A DNA stretch of 23,248 nucleotides, from positions 1 through 23,248 of the forward strand of contig JABFVJ010000509.1 of NCBI GenBank assembly GCA_013362835.1, read 5' to 3'. The stretch is from Nonomuraea sp. (lineage in GTDB: Bacteria > Actinomycetota > Actinomycetes > Streptosporangiales > Streptosporangiaceae). The translations under genes were made by a program, and so were the position numbers. The notes under the pieces were generated by a model. It was not told the origin of the DNA and searched no databases. It was given only the letters and a program-made list of their open reading frames with translations. Of this stretch, positions 7,980 through 14,171 are shown piece after piece (position 1 is the first letter of the stretch; every line of letters starts with the position of its first letter).

Positions 7980-8072
7980 CGCTGGGGCTCCTCCACGTGG
8001 TGTTTTGTCCCCTTCAGCTTGGCACGCCGGAGCCGGTGCTGTGGGCGGCGGAGCACGGCTTCGGCAATCGTT

Positions 8073-8102
8073 TTGGTCTTACCCCCCGAGCTGGGCTATT
8101 CT
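8073..8102 (+). promoter_or_regulatory. Candidate promoter of tRNA-Gln
   Basis: TTGGTC at 8073-8078 and TATTCT at 8097-8102 are separated by 18 bases, giving a reasonable sigma70-type promoter with a leader of about 37 bases. The tRNA-Glu promoter downstream has a similar TTGGTT and the same 18-base spacer. Confidence 0.5.
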
Positions 8103-8145
8103 TTCGGACGTCGCCAAGCGCAACTCCGCGAGGGGTTCGCAGCGG

Positions 8146-8217
8146 TGGGGTATGGTGTAATTGGCAGCACGACTGATTCTGGTTCAGTTAGTCTAGGTTC
8201 GAGTCCTGGTACCCCAG
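8146..8217 (+). tRNA. tRNA-Gln (anticodon CTG)
   Basis: The acceptor arms TGGGGTA (8146-8152) and TACCCCA (8210-8216) pair fully, with discriminator G at 8217. The anticodon stem ACTGA/TCAGT encloses the loop TTCTGGT, whose middle bases 8179-8181 read CTG, for glutamine CAG codons. The T arm is CTAGG-TTCGAGT-CCTGG. CCA is not encoded; the bases after the discriminator are CAA. The gene stands alone between convergent or divergent protein genes and is followed by a hairpin and T-run. Confidence 0.96.
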
Positions 8218-8228
8218 CAAGTCACCGA

Positions 8229-8260
8229 AACGGATGTCTCACATGAGATGTCCGTTTTTT
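8229..8260 (+). terminator. Intrinsic terminator after tRNA-Gln
   Basis: AACGGA (8229-8234) pairs with TCCGTT (8251-8256), then a two-base internal mismatch, then TCTC with GAGA around an ACAT loop. The stem is followed directly by a run of six T (8255-8260). It is the only classical T-run terminator noticed in the window and sits at the end of the convergent hydrolase gene. Confidence 0.8.
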
Positions 8261-9108
8261 CATGTCGCCAGCCGGTCGAGGATCTCGCTGATCCGCCGGT
8301 ATTCCGCCGCAGTCGGCGCGTGCGCCGCCTCCACCGTGTGCACCTCGAAGCGGTTGCCCGGCGTCGCCGCGTCGGCCTCCCTGATCATCCGGTCCTGCAG
8401 CGGGAGCGGGATCATGCGGTCGCGGGTGTGCCTGATGTAGGTGCGCGGCACCCGTCCCCAGCCCTCCTTCCCGCCCCGCGCGTCCGCGCTGGAGACCAGC
8501 AGGCTCTCGTCGGGCAGCAGCGTGTTGAGCATCGCCAGCAGCTCGCCCTCGTCCGCGTCGGCCATGAGCGCCGCCCTGGCCGCCGCCAGGAACGCCGGGT
8601 CGGCCGTCCGCCAGTTCATCCGTATCGCGTTGATCGCGGCGGGGTCGGCGATGATCCCCGCCACCAGCCCCTTCGCGAGGCTCGTGGCGGCCTCGGGGGT
8701 CTCCAGGCAGGCGGCGGGGGAGGGCAGCCCGGTGCAGCAGAACGCCGTGTCGTAGACGAGCCTGTCGATCAGCTCGGGCACCTCGTCGGCCGCCTTCGTG
8801 ATCGTCGCCCCGCCCAGGCTCCCGCCCACCAGGATCACCGGCCCGTACGCCGCGACCCGGCGTACGACGTTCACCGTGGCCTCGACGTAGTCGTCCAGGG
8901 TGACTCCCGACACCGGCGAGGGCATGGCGGCCAGCTTCCCCAGGTCCTGGGGCGCCTGGTAGGCGACGCTGAACTGCTCGGCGGCGCCGTGCCCCGGCAG
9001 CTCCACGCCCACGGTGCGATGCCCCCGCAGCGTGAGCTCCGGATCCCCCAGGGCCACGCCGTTGGACCCGGTCACGAACACGAAGGTGGTCACTCGCTGT
9101 TTGTTCAT
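8260..9108 (-). CDS. Alpha/beta hydrolase family protein
   Basis: A 282-residue protein with the alpha/beta-hydrolase layout: N-terminal strand TTFVFVTGSNG, the loop GVELPGHG at about 34-41, nucleophile S97 in VILVGGSLGG, and a late histidine near residue 263 in VEAAHAPT. An aspartate in HTRDRMIPL may be the acid. This resembles salicylate-esterase/hydroxynitrile-lyase-like hydrolases, but the substrate is unknown. ATG 9108 is preferred: the strand pattern begins immediately after it, and GAACAT lies exactly six bases upstream as in other possible leaderless starts here. ATG 9159 would add 17 unremarkable residues. It is divergent from the sensor kinase gene, with a palindrome between them. 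Confidence 0.85.
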   Translation of the reverse strand: MNKQRVTTFVFVTGSNGVALGDPELTLRGHRTVGVELPGHGAAEQFSVAYQAPQDLGKLAAMPSPVSGVTLDDYVEATVNVVRRVAAYGPVILVGGSLGGATITKAADEVPELIDRLVYDTAFCCTGLPSPAACLETPEAATSLAKGLVAGIIADPAAINAIRMNWRTADPAFLAAARAALMADADEGELLAMLNTLLPDESLLVSSADARGGKEGWGRVPRTYIRHTRDRMIPLPLQDRMIREADAATPGNRFEVHTVEAAHAPTAAEYRRISEILDRLAT

Positions 9109-9179
9109 ACGAGGATGTTCGCCCAGGTCACCGGCTGTGCGCATCGACCGTTCCGCCATCCGTGCCGCCGATGCCGGCC

Positions 9180-9197
9180 GTCAACCGATCGGCTGAC
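9180..9197. promoter_or_regulatory. 18-bp palindrome, candidate operator
   Basis: GTCAACCGATCGGCTGAC is symmetrical except for one base pair; the central CCGATCGG is perfect. It lies between the divergent hydrolase and sensor kinase genes, 39 bases before the kinase start. It could be a binding site for the downstream NarL-type regulator or another dimeric protein. Evidence is symmetry and position only. Confidence 0.4.
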
Positions 9198-9235
9198 CCC
9201 CGCATCCTCCGTCCGGCGCGTGCCAGGCTTGGAGC

Positions 9236-10447
9236 GTGAGCCGACTGCGAGGAGGAGAGCGACTGCTCCACACCGTGCTGGCCTACGGGCTGCTCGCGGT
9301 CTCCGTCCTCGACGCCTCCCTTACCGGCGACCAGCCCGACGCCGCCGACGCGCTGACCTCCGTGGCGCCCTGGATCGCCGTCCCCTGGCCCGTCCTGGCC
9401 GCCGTCGCCGCGGTCTGGCTCGCCTTCGTCCCCTGGCTGCACCCCCGCCGCGAACGGCTGCCCGCCCTCGTCGTGCTCCACTACACGCTGCTCGTGGGCC
9501 TCGCCGCCGCGCTGGTGGCCGCCGACCCGGCCTTCACCGTGTTCGCCTCCCTCGGATACCCCCTGGCCGTCGCGTTGCTCCCCACCCGGCTCGTGATGGC
9601 CGGAGTGACGCTCACGGCCGTGGCCGTCGTCGTGTCCCAGGCCGGCCCGGCGGCTCCCGCCGGGCTGTTCACCGTGGCCGGGGGCATCGCCGTCCCCCTG
9701 GTCCTGGCCGGCTGGTACGTCTCCGCCGAGAGCGACAAACGCCGCCGGCTGATCGGCGACCTGCGTACCGCCATGGACGAGAACGCCGGCCTGCACGCCA
9801 GGCTCCTCGACCAGGCCAGACGGGCGGGCGTGCTCGACGAGCGGCACCGCATGGCGGGCGAGATCCACGACACGGTCGCCCAGGACCTCGTGGTCCTGAT
9901 CCGCCGGCTCGCCGCCGCCGGCAGCGCCACCGGCGAGGAGGAGCGCCGCCGCCACCTCGCCCAGGCGACGCGGCTCGCCCGCCAGAGCCTGACCGAGGCC
10001 CGCCGATCCGTACGTGCCCTCCGCCCCGAGGCCCTGGAGGACGCGAGGCTCCCCGACGCGCTCGGCCGGATGGCCGGGACCTGGGCGAACACCACGGGCG
10101 TCCACGTCGCCGTCGAGGTCACCGGCACGCCCGTCGCCCTGGCCGCCGACGTCGAGGCCACGCTGTTCCGCATCGCCCAGGAGGCGCTGGCCAACGTCGC
10201 CAAGCACGCGGACGCGTCCAGGGCGGCCCTGACTCTGTCGTACACGGACGAAGTCGTCATGCTCGACATCCGCGACGACGGGCGGGGATTCGAGCCGCAG
10301 GCGGCGGCTGACGGCTTCGGGCTGGAGGGCATGCGGAGGCGGGCCCGCGGCCTGGGTGGCACCCTGGAGGTCGAGTCCGAGCCAGGCCGGGGGAGCGCCG
10401 TAGCGGCGATCGTCCCCGTCATACCCGCGGAAGGCGAAGCAACGTGA
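9236..10447 (+). CDS. Two-component sensor histidine kinase, NarL/DesK type
   Basis: A 403-residue membrane kinase. Residues 10-162 hold about five hydrophobic segments with only short loops, so the sensor is membrane-embedded. A linker helix (about 165-200) leads to the HisKA_3 dimerisation domain with phosphorylated H211 in AGEIHDTVAQDL. The HATPase_c domain follows, with N320 in EALANVAKHA, the G1 box DDGRGF (347-352) and FGLEGM (361-366). It would autophosphorylate and pass phosphate to the regulator overlapping its stop codon. The signal is unknown. The GTG start at 9236 lacks a ribosome binding site; CAGGCT lies exactly six bases before it. Confidence 0.93.
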   Translation: MSRLRGGERLLHTVLAYGLLAVSVLDASLTGDQPDAADALTSVAPWIAVPWPVLAAVAAVWLAFVPWLHPRRERLPALVVLHYTLLVGLAAALVAADPAFTVFASLGYPLAVALLPTRLVMAGVTLTAVAVVVSQAGPAAPAGLFTVAGGIAVPLVLAGWYVSAESDKRRRLIGDLRTAMDENAGLHARLLDQARRAGVLDERHRMAGEIHDTVAQDLVVLIRRLAAAGSATGEEERRRHLAQATRLARQSLTEARRSVRALRPEALEDARLPDALGRMAGTWANTTGVHVAVEVTGTPVALAADVEATLFRIAQEALANVAKHADASRAALTLSYTDEVVMLDIRDDGRGFEPQAAADGFGLEGMRRRARGLGGTLEVESEPGRGSAVAAIVPVIPAEGEAT

Positions 10448-11052
10448 GGCTGCTCATAGTGGACGATCACCCGATCGTGCGCGACGGGCTGCGCGCCGCC
10501 CTCGGCGGCGAGCCCGACCTGGAGATCGTCGGTGAGGCCGGTGACGGCGCCGAGGCCCTCCGACTGGCCGCCGCCCTGGAGCCCGACGTCGTGCTCATGG
10601 ACCTGCGCATGCCCGGCATGGACGGCCTGACCGCGATCCGCGAGCTGAGCGGGGGCGGGGCGCGCGTGCTGGTGCTCACGACGTTCGACACCGACATCCT
10701 GGCCGCGCTGGAGGCGGGCGCCGACGGCTACCTGCTGAAGGACGCCTCGTCGGAGGAGCTGGTGCGGGCCGTGCGGGCCACGTACGCGGGCCAGACCGTC
10801 CTCGCGCCCGCGGTGGCCGGGCGGCTGGCCGACCACGTACGCAAGCCGCCCAGAGGCGCGTTGAGCGACCGCGAGCTCCAGGTCCTGCGCCTGGTGGCCG
10901 GAGGGGCGACCAACCGGGAGGCGGCCGCCGGCCTGTTCATCAGCGAGGCCAGCGTCAAGACCCACCTCCTGCACGTCTACGCCAAGCTCGACGTCCACGA
11001 CCGTGCCGCCGCCGTGGCCGAGGCCTTCCACCGCGGCCTGCTCGGCGGCTAG
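10444..11052 (+). CDS. Two-component response regulator, NarL/FixJ family
   Basis: A 202-residue protein. The receiver domain has acidic D7-D8, phosphoacceptor D53 in VVLMDLRMPGMDG, a threonine in VLVLTTFD and lysine in GYLLKDAS. The LuxR-type helix-turn-helix follows (LSDRELQVLRLVAGGATNRE, then SEASVKTHLLHVYAKL). It is the DNA-binding partner of the preceding kinase: the GTG start overlaps the kinase stop as GTGA, so the two are made together. Likely targets are not visible beyond the palindrome at 9180. Confidence 0.95.
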   Translation: MRLLIVDDHPIVRDGLRAALGGEPDLEIVGEAGDGAEALRLAAALEPDVVLMDLRMPGMDGLTAIRELSGGGARVLVLTTFDTDILAALEAGADGYLLKDASSEELVRAVRATYAGQTVLAPAVAGRLADHVRKPPRGALSDRELQVLRLVAGGATNREAAAGLFISEASVKTHLLHVYAKLDVHDRAAAVAEAFHRGLLGG

Positions 11053-11268
11053 GGTCCCCGGCTCATCGACGAATTCCGCCTGCCCCGGGGCGATCCTCAC
11101 GGGCAGCTCCGCCCTGGGCGCCCTGATCGGGGCGGTCGCGACGGCGGCCCTGTCCTCCGCGTACGGCTGCGCTGGTCCCGCTGGGCGAGTTCGACCCGTT
11201 GTGGGAGCGTGGGCCGATGGGCGACTGGGTTCGGCGCCGCAGACCCGATCTGATGGGCTGATAGCGGT
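11053..11268. other. Gap between the response regulator and the tRNA-Glu promoter
   Basis: No convincing gene is visible in these 216 bases on either strand. Open frames exist but have no start signals, and their products have no recognisable pattern. A short frame at 11175-11261 reads VPLGEFDPLWERGPMG and vaguely recalls the N-terminus of small heat-shock proteins; this is too weak to call a pseudogene. Confidence 0.4.
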
Positions 11269-11298
11269 TTGGTTGTGGTCTGCGGGGTGCGGTAGAGT
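11269..11298 (+). promoter_or_regulatory. Candidate promoter of the tRNA-Glu pair
   Basis: TTGGTT at 11269-11274 and TAGAGT at 11293-11298 are separated by 18 bases. Transcription would start near 11305, just before a short hairpin and about 36 bases before the first tRNA. Confidence 0.5.
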
Positions 11299-11307
11299 TA
11301 CCTGCGT

Positions 11308-11325
11308 TGCCGGGGAGACCCGGCA
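11308..11325 (+). other. GNRA-loop hairpin at the 5' end of the tRNA-Glu precursor
   Basis: TGCCGGG (11308-11314) pairs perfectly with CCCGGCA (11319-11325) around a GAGA tetraloop. If transcription begins near 11305, this hairpin forms the very 5' end of the precursor RNA. It could protect the end or guide processing. Confidence 0.45.
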
Positions 11326-11327
11326 CC

Positions 11328-11428
11328 AGCTTGTGGACAGGGTCCCGTCGTCTAGTGGCCCAGGACGCCGCCCTCTCAAGGCGGTAGCGCCGGTTCGAAT
11401 CCGGTCGGGACTACCACTGCCACAAGCT
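11328..11428 (+). repeat. Inverted repeat flanking the first tRNA-Glu (leader-trailer stem)
   Basis: AGCTTGTGG at 11328-11336 is the exact complement of CCACAAGCT at 11420-11428. The arms lie four bases before and seven bases after the 73-base tRNA sequence, so in the precursor they can form a nine-pair stem that closes the tRNA like a stalk. The second tRNA-Glu copy does not have such arms. Confidence 0.55.
11341..11413 (+). tRNA. tRNA-Glu (anticodon CTC), first copy
   Basis: The acceptor GGTCCCG pairs with CGGGACT (with a terminal G-U), discriminator A at 11413. The anticodon stem CCGCC/GGCGG encloses CTCTCAA, giving anticodon CTC at 11375-11377 for glutamate GAG codons. The T arm is GCCGG-TTCGAAT-CCGGT. 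In this copy CCA follows directly in the DNA at 11414-11416. It is identical over 73 bases to the second copy. Confidence 0.96.
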
Positions 11429-11434
11429 CGCGAA

Positions 11435-11507
11435 GGTCCCGTCGTCTAGTGGCCCAGGACGCCGCCCTCTCAAGGCGGTAGCGCCGGTTCGAATCCGGTC
11501 GGGACTA
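11435..11507 (+). tRNA. tRNA-Glu (anticodon CTC), second copy
   Basis: An exact 73-base copy of the preceding tRNA-Glu, with anticodon CTC at 11469-11471, starting 94 bases downstream. The spacer between the two is only 21 bases, so they are surely one transcript. The bases after the discriminator are CAT, so CCA must be added after transcription. A hairpin terminator follows 14 bases later. Confidence 0.96.
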
Positions 11508-11521
11508 CATCCTTCATCTCC

Positions 11522-11560
11522 AACGCTCCGGTGCGTCAGCCCCGGGGCGTTTCGCGTTGT
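11522..11560 (+). terminator. Terminator of the tRNA-Glu transcript
   Basis: AACGCTCCGG (11522-11531) pairs with CCGGGGCGTT (11542-11551), ten pairs including one G-U, around a ten-base loop. A T-containing tail (TTTCGCGTTGT from 11550) follows. Its place right after the second tRNA supports the call. Confidence 0.7.
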
Positions 11561-11580
11561 ACGGGGCCGTGACGGACGAA

Positions 11581-11607
11581 GGGCCCCGCGCGGATCGCGC
11601 GGGGCCC
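11581..11607. terminator. Perfect 12-bp GC hairpin, probable terminator of the acidic-protein gene
   Basis: GGGCCCCGCGCG (11581-11592) pairs with CGCGCGGGGCCC (11596-11607) around a three-base centre. It lies 13 bases past the stop of the minus-strand gene. There is no T-run, only a short CTTCGTCC on the minus strand. It may also back up the tRNA terminator in the other direction. Confidence 0.65.
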
Positions 11608-11620
11608 CGGCCGTCGGGCG

Positions 11621-13333
11621 TCAGGCCGAGGAGCGGGCCTTGAACAGGGCTCGGCGGGCCTCCTTGGCGATCTGCTTGTCCGGGTGGACCTGCGAGATCA
11701 GGTCGAGCAGCTCCTCCACGTGAGCGTGCGGGATCTTCCAGATCACTTCCAGCAGGCCGCTGACCATCTCCGGCCCGATGTCGCGCAGGCTGCTGACGAA
11801 CTCCGACCGGCCGAGGCCCGCCGAGATCGTCCACATGTCGAGGATCAGCCAGTGGGTGTCGTCCTGCGTGGGCTCCGGCGCCCCTTCGACCCCGAGCTGG
11901 CTCAGGTGGGTCGCCGCGTACGGCCGCAGGGACGGCTGCTTGAGCGCCGCCTGCCAGGCGGGGACGGCGGCCTCGCCCAGCGTGCCCACCACGCTGGCCG
12001 CCTGCACCCGGATCAGCGCGTCGCTCTCGTCCTCGGCGGCGGCGTCGAGCAGCTCCTCGGCGGCCTTCTCCGGCTCCCTGAGCCGCATCCAGGCCGCGAA
12101 CTCGGCGTCGGCCTCCTCCTCGGGCAGCTCGGCGCTGAGCGCGAGCAGCTCGTGGGCGCTCATCGACTCGATCGCGGGCCGCGCGTCGACCTCGATGTCG
12201 GCGTCGTCGACCAGGTGGACGACGCCTTCGGTGCCGAGCGGCGTGAGCCTGACGGTCGTGCCGTCGACCTCGACCATGCCGTAGCCGATCAGCCAGTCGA
12301 GCGCGGGGGCGAGCGGGTCGCCCGCCGCCTCCCAGGCGTCGGCGCCCAGCTCGTCGAGGTCGGCGGCGGCCTCGGCCAGCTCCAGCGCCAGCTCCTCGCG
12401 GTCGCGCGAGCCGCCCGCCAGCAGCAGCCTGACGAGCATGCCCCTGGTCAGGCCGGCGAGCGCCATCGTGAGGTCGTCGTCGTCGAGCTCGGGGTCGCCG
12501 TAGTCGACGGAGTGCAGGCCGAGCATCCAGGCGTCGAGGACGTCCTCGTCGTCGTCGAACGGCCACTCGGAGGTGTCGTCCTGGACGGCGACCGTGTTGC
12601 CCTCACCCGGCTCGAGGAACTCCAGGTCGACGGCGAGGTTCCAGATGTTCCACAGCTGGGGGACCACCTCGGCGATCGGGCCGTCGGTCTCGGGGCGCGG
12701 CAGCCCGACGGCGGCCAGGGCCTCCTCCACCTCGGCGTCGCTGAGCAGGGTGTCCTCGCCCACGCGACGGCCGGAGCCCACCCACAGCGCCAGGTCGCGG
12801 GCCTTGGCGACCAGCGGCGCCTGGCGGGCGGCCGCGGCCAGCTCGGAGTCGGGCCGCAGCCTGATCGTGTCGAGCTCGGCCAGCTCGTCGGCGAACGACT
12901 CGAAGTCGCCCAGGTCGCCTGTCTCCTCCTCGTCGTCGCCCGCGCCGTCGTCGTCGAGCAGGTCTTCCATGAGCTCGACGAACTCGTCCTCGACGTCGTC
13001 GAGCTCGGCCTGCAGCTCGGCGAGGGAGTCGGAGCCCTTGGTGAGCCTGCCGCTCTGCGACAGGAACGTCAGGTAGGCGTCGACGGCGGGCAGCATCCCG
13101 TCGGCGGCCGCGTCGGGATCCTCCACCACCTTCGGCATGCGGTCGAGAAGCAGGTTGCGCAGGTCAGCACGCTTCCACGTGCCGAGATCCTGCGAGAAGG
13201 CGAGACGGTGCCACAGGGCGGCAGGCCCGACGAGCTCGGGGTCGCTTCCGGGCGCGTTCGCACGCGCCCACAGGATGAACTCTTCGAGCAGGGGTCGCAG
13301 CTCAGTGGCGGCTACCTCGATGCGATCTGTCAC
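11621..13333 (-). CDS. Large acidic protein of unknown function with HEAT-like C-terminus
   Basis: A 570-residue cytoplasmic protein that I do not recognise as a named family, though similar long acidic proteins are annotated as hypothetical in actinomycetes. Residues 1-95 form a helical domain (ELRPLLEEFILWARANAP, then DAYLTFLSQSGRL). Residues 105-155 are strongly acidic (LDDDGAGDDEEETGD) and probably disordered or coiled. Residues 160-400 are helical with winged-helix-like bits (IGYGMVEVDGTTVRLTPLG). The last 150 residues have paired helices like HEAT repeats (ALIRVQAASVVGTLGEAAVP; VEELLDLISQVHPDKQIAKEARRALF). It starts at GTG 13333 with no ribosome binding site and a TAGCCT six bases upstream. 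No enzyme motif is seen; a scaffold role is possible but unproven. Confidence 0.8.
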   Translation of the reverse strand: MTDRIEVAATELRPLLEEFILWARANAPGSDPELVGPAALWHRLAFSQDLGTWKRADLRNLLLDRMPKVVEDPDAAADGMLPAVDAYLTFLSQSGRLTKGSDSLAELQAELDDVEDEFVELMEDLLDDDGAGDDEEETGDLGDFESFADELAELDTIRLRPDSELAAAARQAPLVAKARDLALWVGSGRRVGEDTLLSDAEVEEALAAVGLPRPETDGPIAEVVPQLWNIWNLAVDLEFLEPGEGNTVAVQDDTSEWPFDDDEDVLDAWMLGLHSVDYGDPELDDDDLTMALAGLTRGMLVRLLLAGGSRDREELALELAEAAADLDELGADAWEAAGDPLAPALDWLIGYGMVEVDGTTVRLTPLGTEGVVHLVDDADIEVDARPAIESMSAHELLALSAELPEEEADAEFAAWMRLREPEKAAEELLDAAAEDESDALIRVQAASVVGTLGEAAVPAWQAALKQPSLRPYAATHLSQLGVEGAPEPTQDDTHWLILDMWTISAGLGRSEFVSSLRDIGPEMVSGLLEVIWKIPHAHVEELLDLISQVHPDKQIAKEARRALFKARSSA

Positions 13334-13345
13334 GCACTCAGGCTA
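13331..13345 (-). promoter_or_regulatory. -10 element of a probable leaderless transcript (acidic HEAT-like protein)
   Basis: On the minus strand TAGCCT occupies 13345-13340, followed by six bases and the GTG start at 13333. Both the hexamer and the spacing equal those before the FAH-family gene at 2116. The gene is separated from upstream ndgR by 58 bases, so this box would give it its own promoter. Confidence 0.5.
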
Positions 13346-13391
13346 GTGTGCCCACGAGGCAGTCGGCCCCCGAAATACCTGCTTTCGCCGA

Positions 13392-14108
13392 TCATGACGT
13401 GCGGCGCATGGCCTCGGTGATCCGTTCGGCGGCCGCCATGACGGGCACGGCGTGCAGCCGGCCGGGCGCGCGAGTGAGCCGTTCGATGGGGCCCGAGACC
13501 GAGACGGCGGCGATCACCTTGCCCCCGCTGCCCCTTATGGGGGCCGACACGCTGGCCACCCCCTGCTCGCGCTCGCCGACGCTGTGCGCCCACCCGCGCC
13601 GGCGTACGGACGCGAGGGTGGCGGCGGTGAACTTGGCGCCGCGCAGCCCCCTGTGCAGGCGGTCAGGCTCCTCCCAGGCCAGCAGTATCTGGGCCGCCGA
13701 GCCCGCCGTCATCGGCAGCGCCGACCCCACGGGGACGGTGTCGCGCAGGCCGCTCGCCCGCTCGGCCGCCGCCACGCAGACCCGCTCGTCGCCCTGCCGG
13801 CGGTAGAGTTGCGCGCTCTCGCCGGTCAGGTCGCGCAGGTGCATCAGGACGGGTGAGGCCACCGCGAGCAGCCGGTCCTCGCCGGCCGCCGTGGACAACT
13901 CCGACAGCCGCGGCCCGAGCACGAACCTGCCCTGTGTGTCGCGGCTCACGATGCGGTGGTGCTCAAGAGCGACGGCCAGCCGATGGGCCGTGGGGCGGGC
14001 CAGGCCGGTGGCCTGGACGAGCTGAGCCAGGGAAGCGGGACCCGCTTCGAGGGCATTGAGTACAAGAACGGCCTTGTCGAGTACTCCGACTCCGCTAGAG
14101 TTGTCCAT
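13392..14108 (-). CDS. ndgR: IclR family regulator of leucine genes (NdgR-like)
   Basis: A 238-residue regulator whose sequence closely follows what I recall of Streptomyces NdgR: N-terminus [20 protein letters not shown], helix-turn-helix [20 protein letters not shown] (about 29-48), and the IclR effector domain with [33 protein letters not shown] and [10 protein letters not shown]. NdgR-type proteins bind the region upstream of leuCD and influence amino-acid metabolism and antibiotic production. Here it is divergent from leuC with only 63 bases between starts. ATG 14108 gives the expected length; ATG 14132 upstream would extend into the operator. No ribosome binding site is seen, and CAGTAT lies exactly six bases before the start. 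Confidence 0.93.
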   Translation of the reverse strand: MDNSSGVGVLDKAVLVLNALEAGPASLAQLVQATGLARPTAHRLAVALEHHRIVSRDTQGRFVLGPRLSELSTAAGEDRLLAVASPVLMHLRDLTGESAQLYRRQGDERVCVAAAERASGLRDTVPVGSALPMTAGSAAQILLAWEEPDRLHRGLRGAKFTAATLASVRRRGWAHSVGEREQGVASVSAPIRGSGGKVIAAVSVSGPIERLTRAPGRLHAVPVMAAAERITEAMRRTS

Positions 14109-14171
14109 ACACCGATACTGCCGTCTCGACATATGAGAAAGCAAGTCGGAGGCAATCTCAAGGAGGAGATC
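14109..14171. promoter_or_regulatory. ndgR-leuC divergent control region
   Basis: This 63-base region must hold both promoters. It contains an inverted repeat TCTC-N7-GAGA at 14124-14138 with CATATG near its centre, a candidate operator for the IclR-type regulator, which would serve autoregulation and control of leuCD. The leuC side has a strong ribosome binding site AAGGAGGAG at 14160-14168. No leader peptide rich in leucine codons is visible, so attenuation is unlikely. Confidence 0.5.

Noticed and set aside
6126..8246. A 706-codon plus-strand frame opposite the M3 peptidase
   Set aside because: It is Val/Gly/Arg-rich sequence antisense to a complete metallopeptidase with intact zinc site, has no recognisable domain, and runs into the tRNA-Gln gene.
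11175..11261. A short frame reading VPLGEFDPLWERGPMG, possible remnant of a small heat-shock gene
   Set aside because: The match is only a few residues by eye, with no crystallin domain nearby and no start signal. It is not enough for a pseudogene call.
9481..11379. A 632-codon open frame on the minus strand across the two-component genes
   Set aside because: It lies antisense to the kinase and regulator, whose domain motifs are unmistakable. Its product is low-complexity Arg/Ser/Ala sequence, as expected in GC-rich DNA.
11341..11507. The tandem identical tRNA-Glu copies considered as an integration (attachment) site
   Set aside because: Only 21 bases separate the copies and no integrase or mobile gene is near, so simple tandem duplication is the better explanation.
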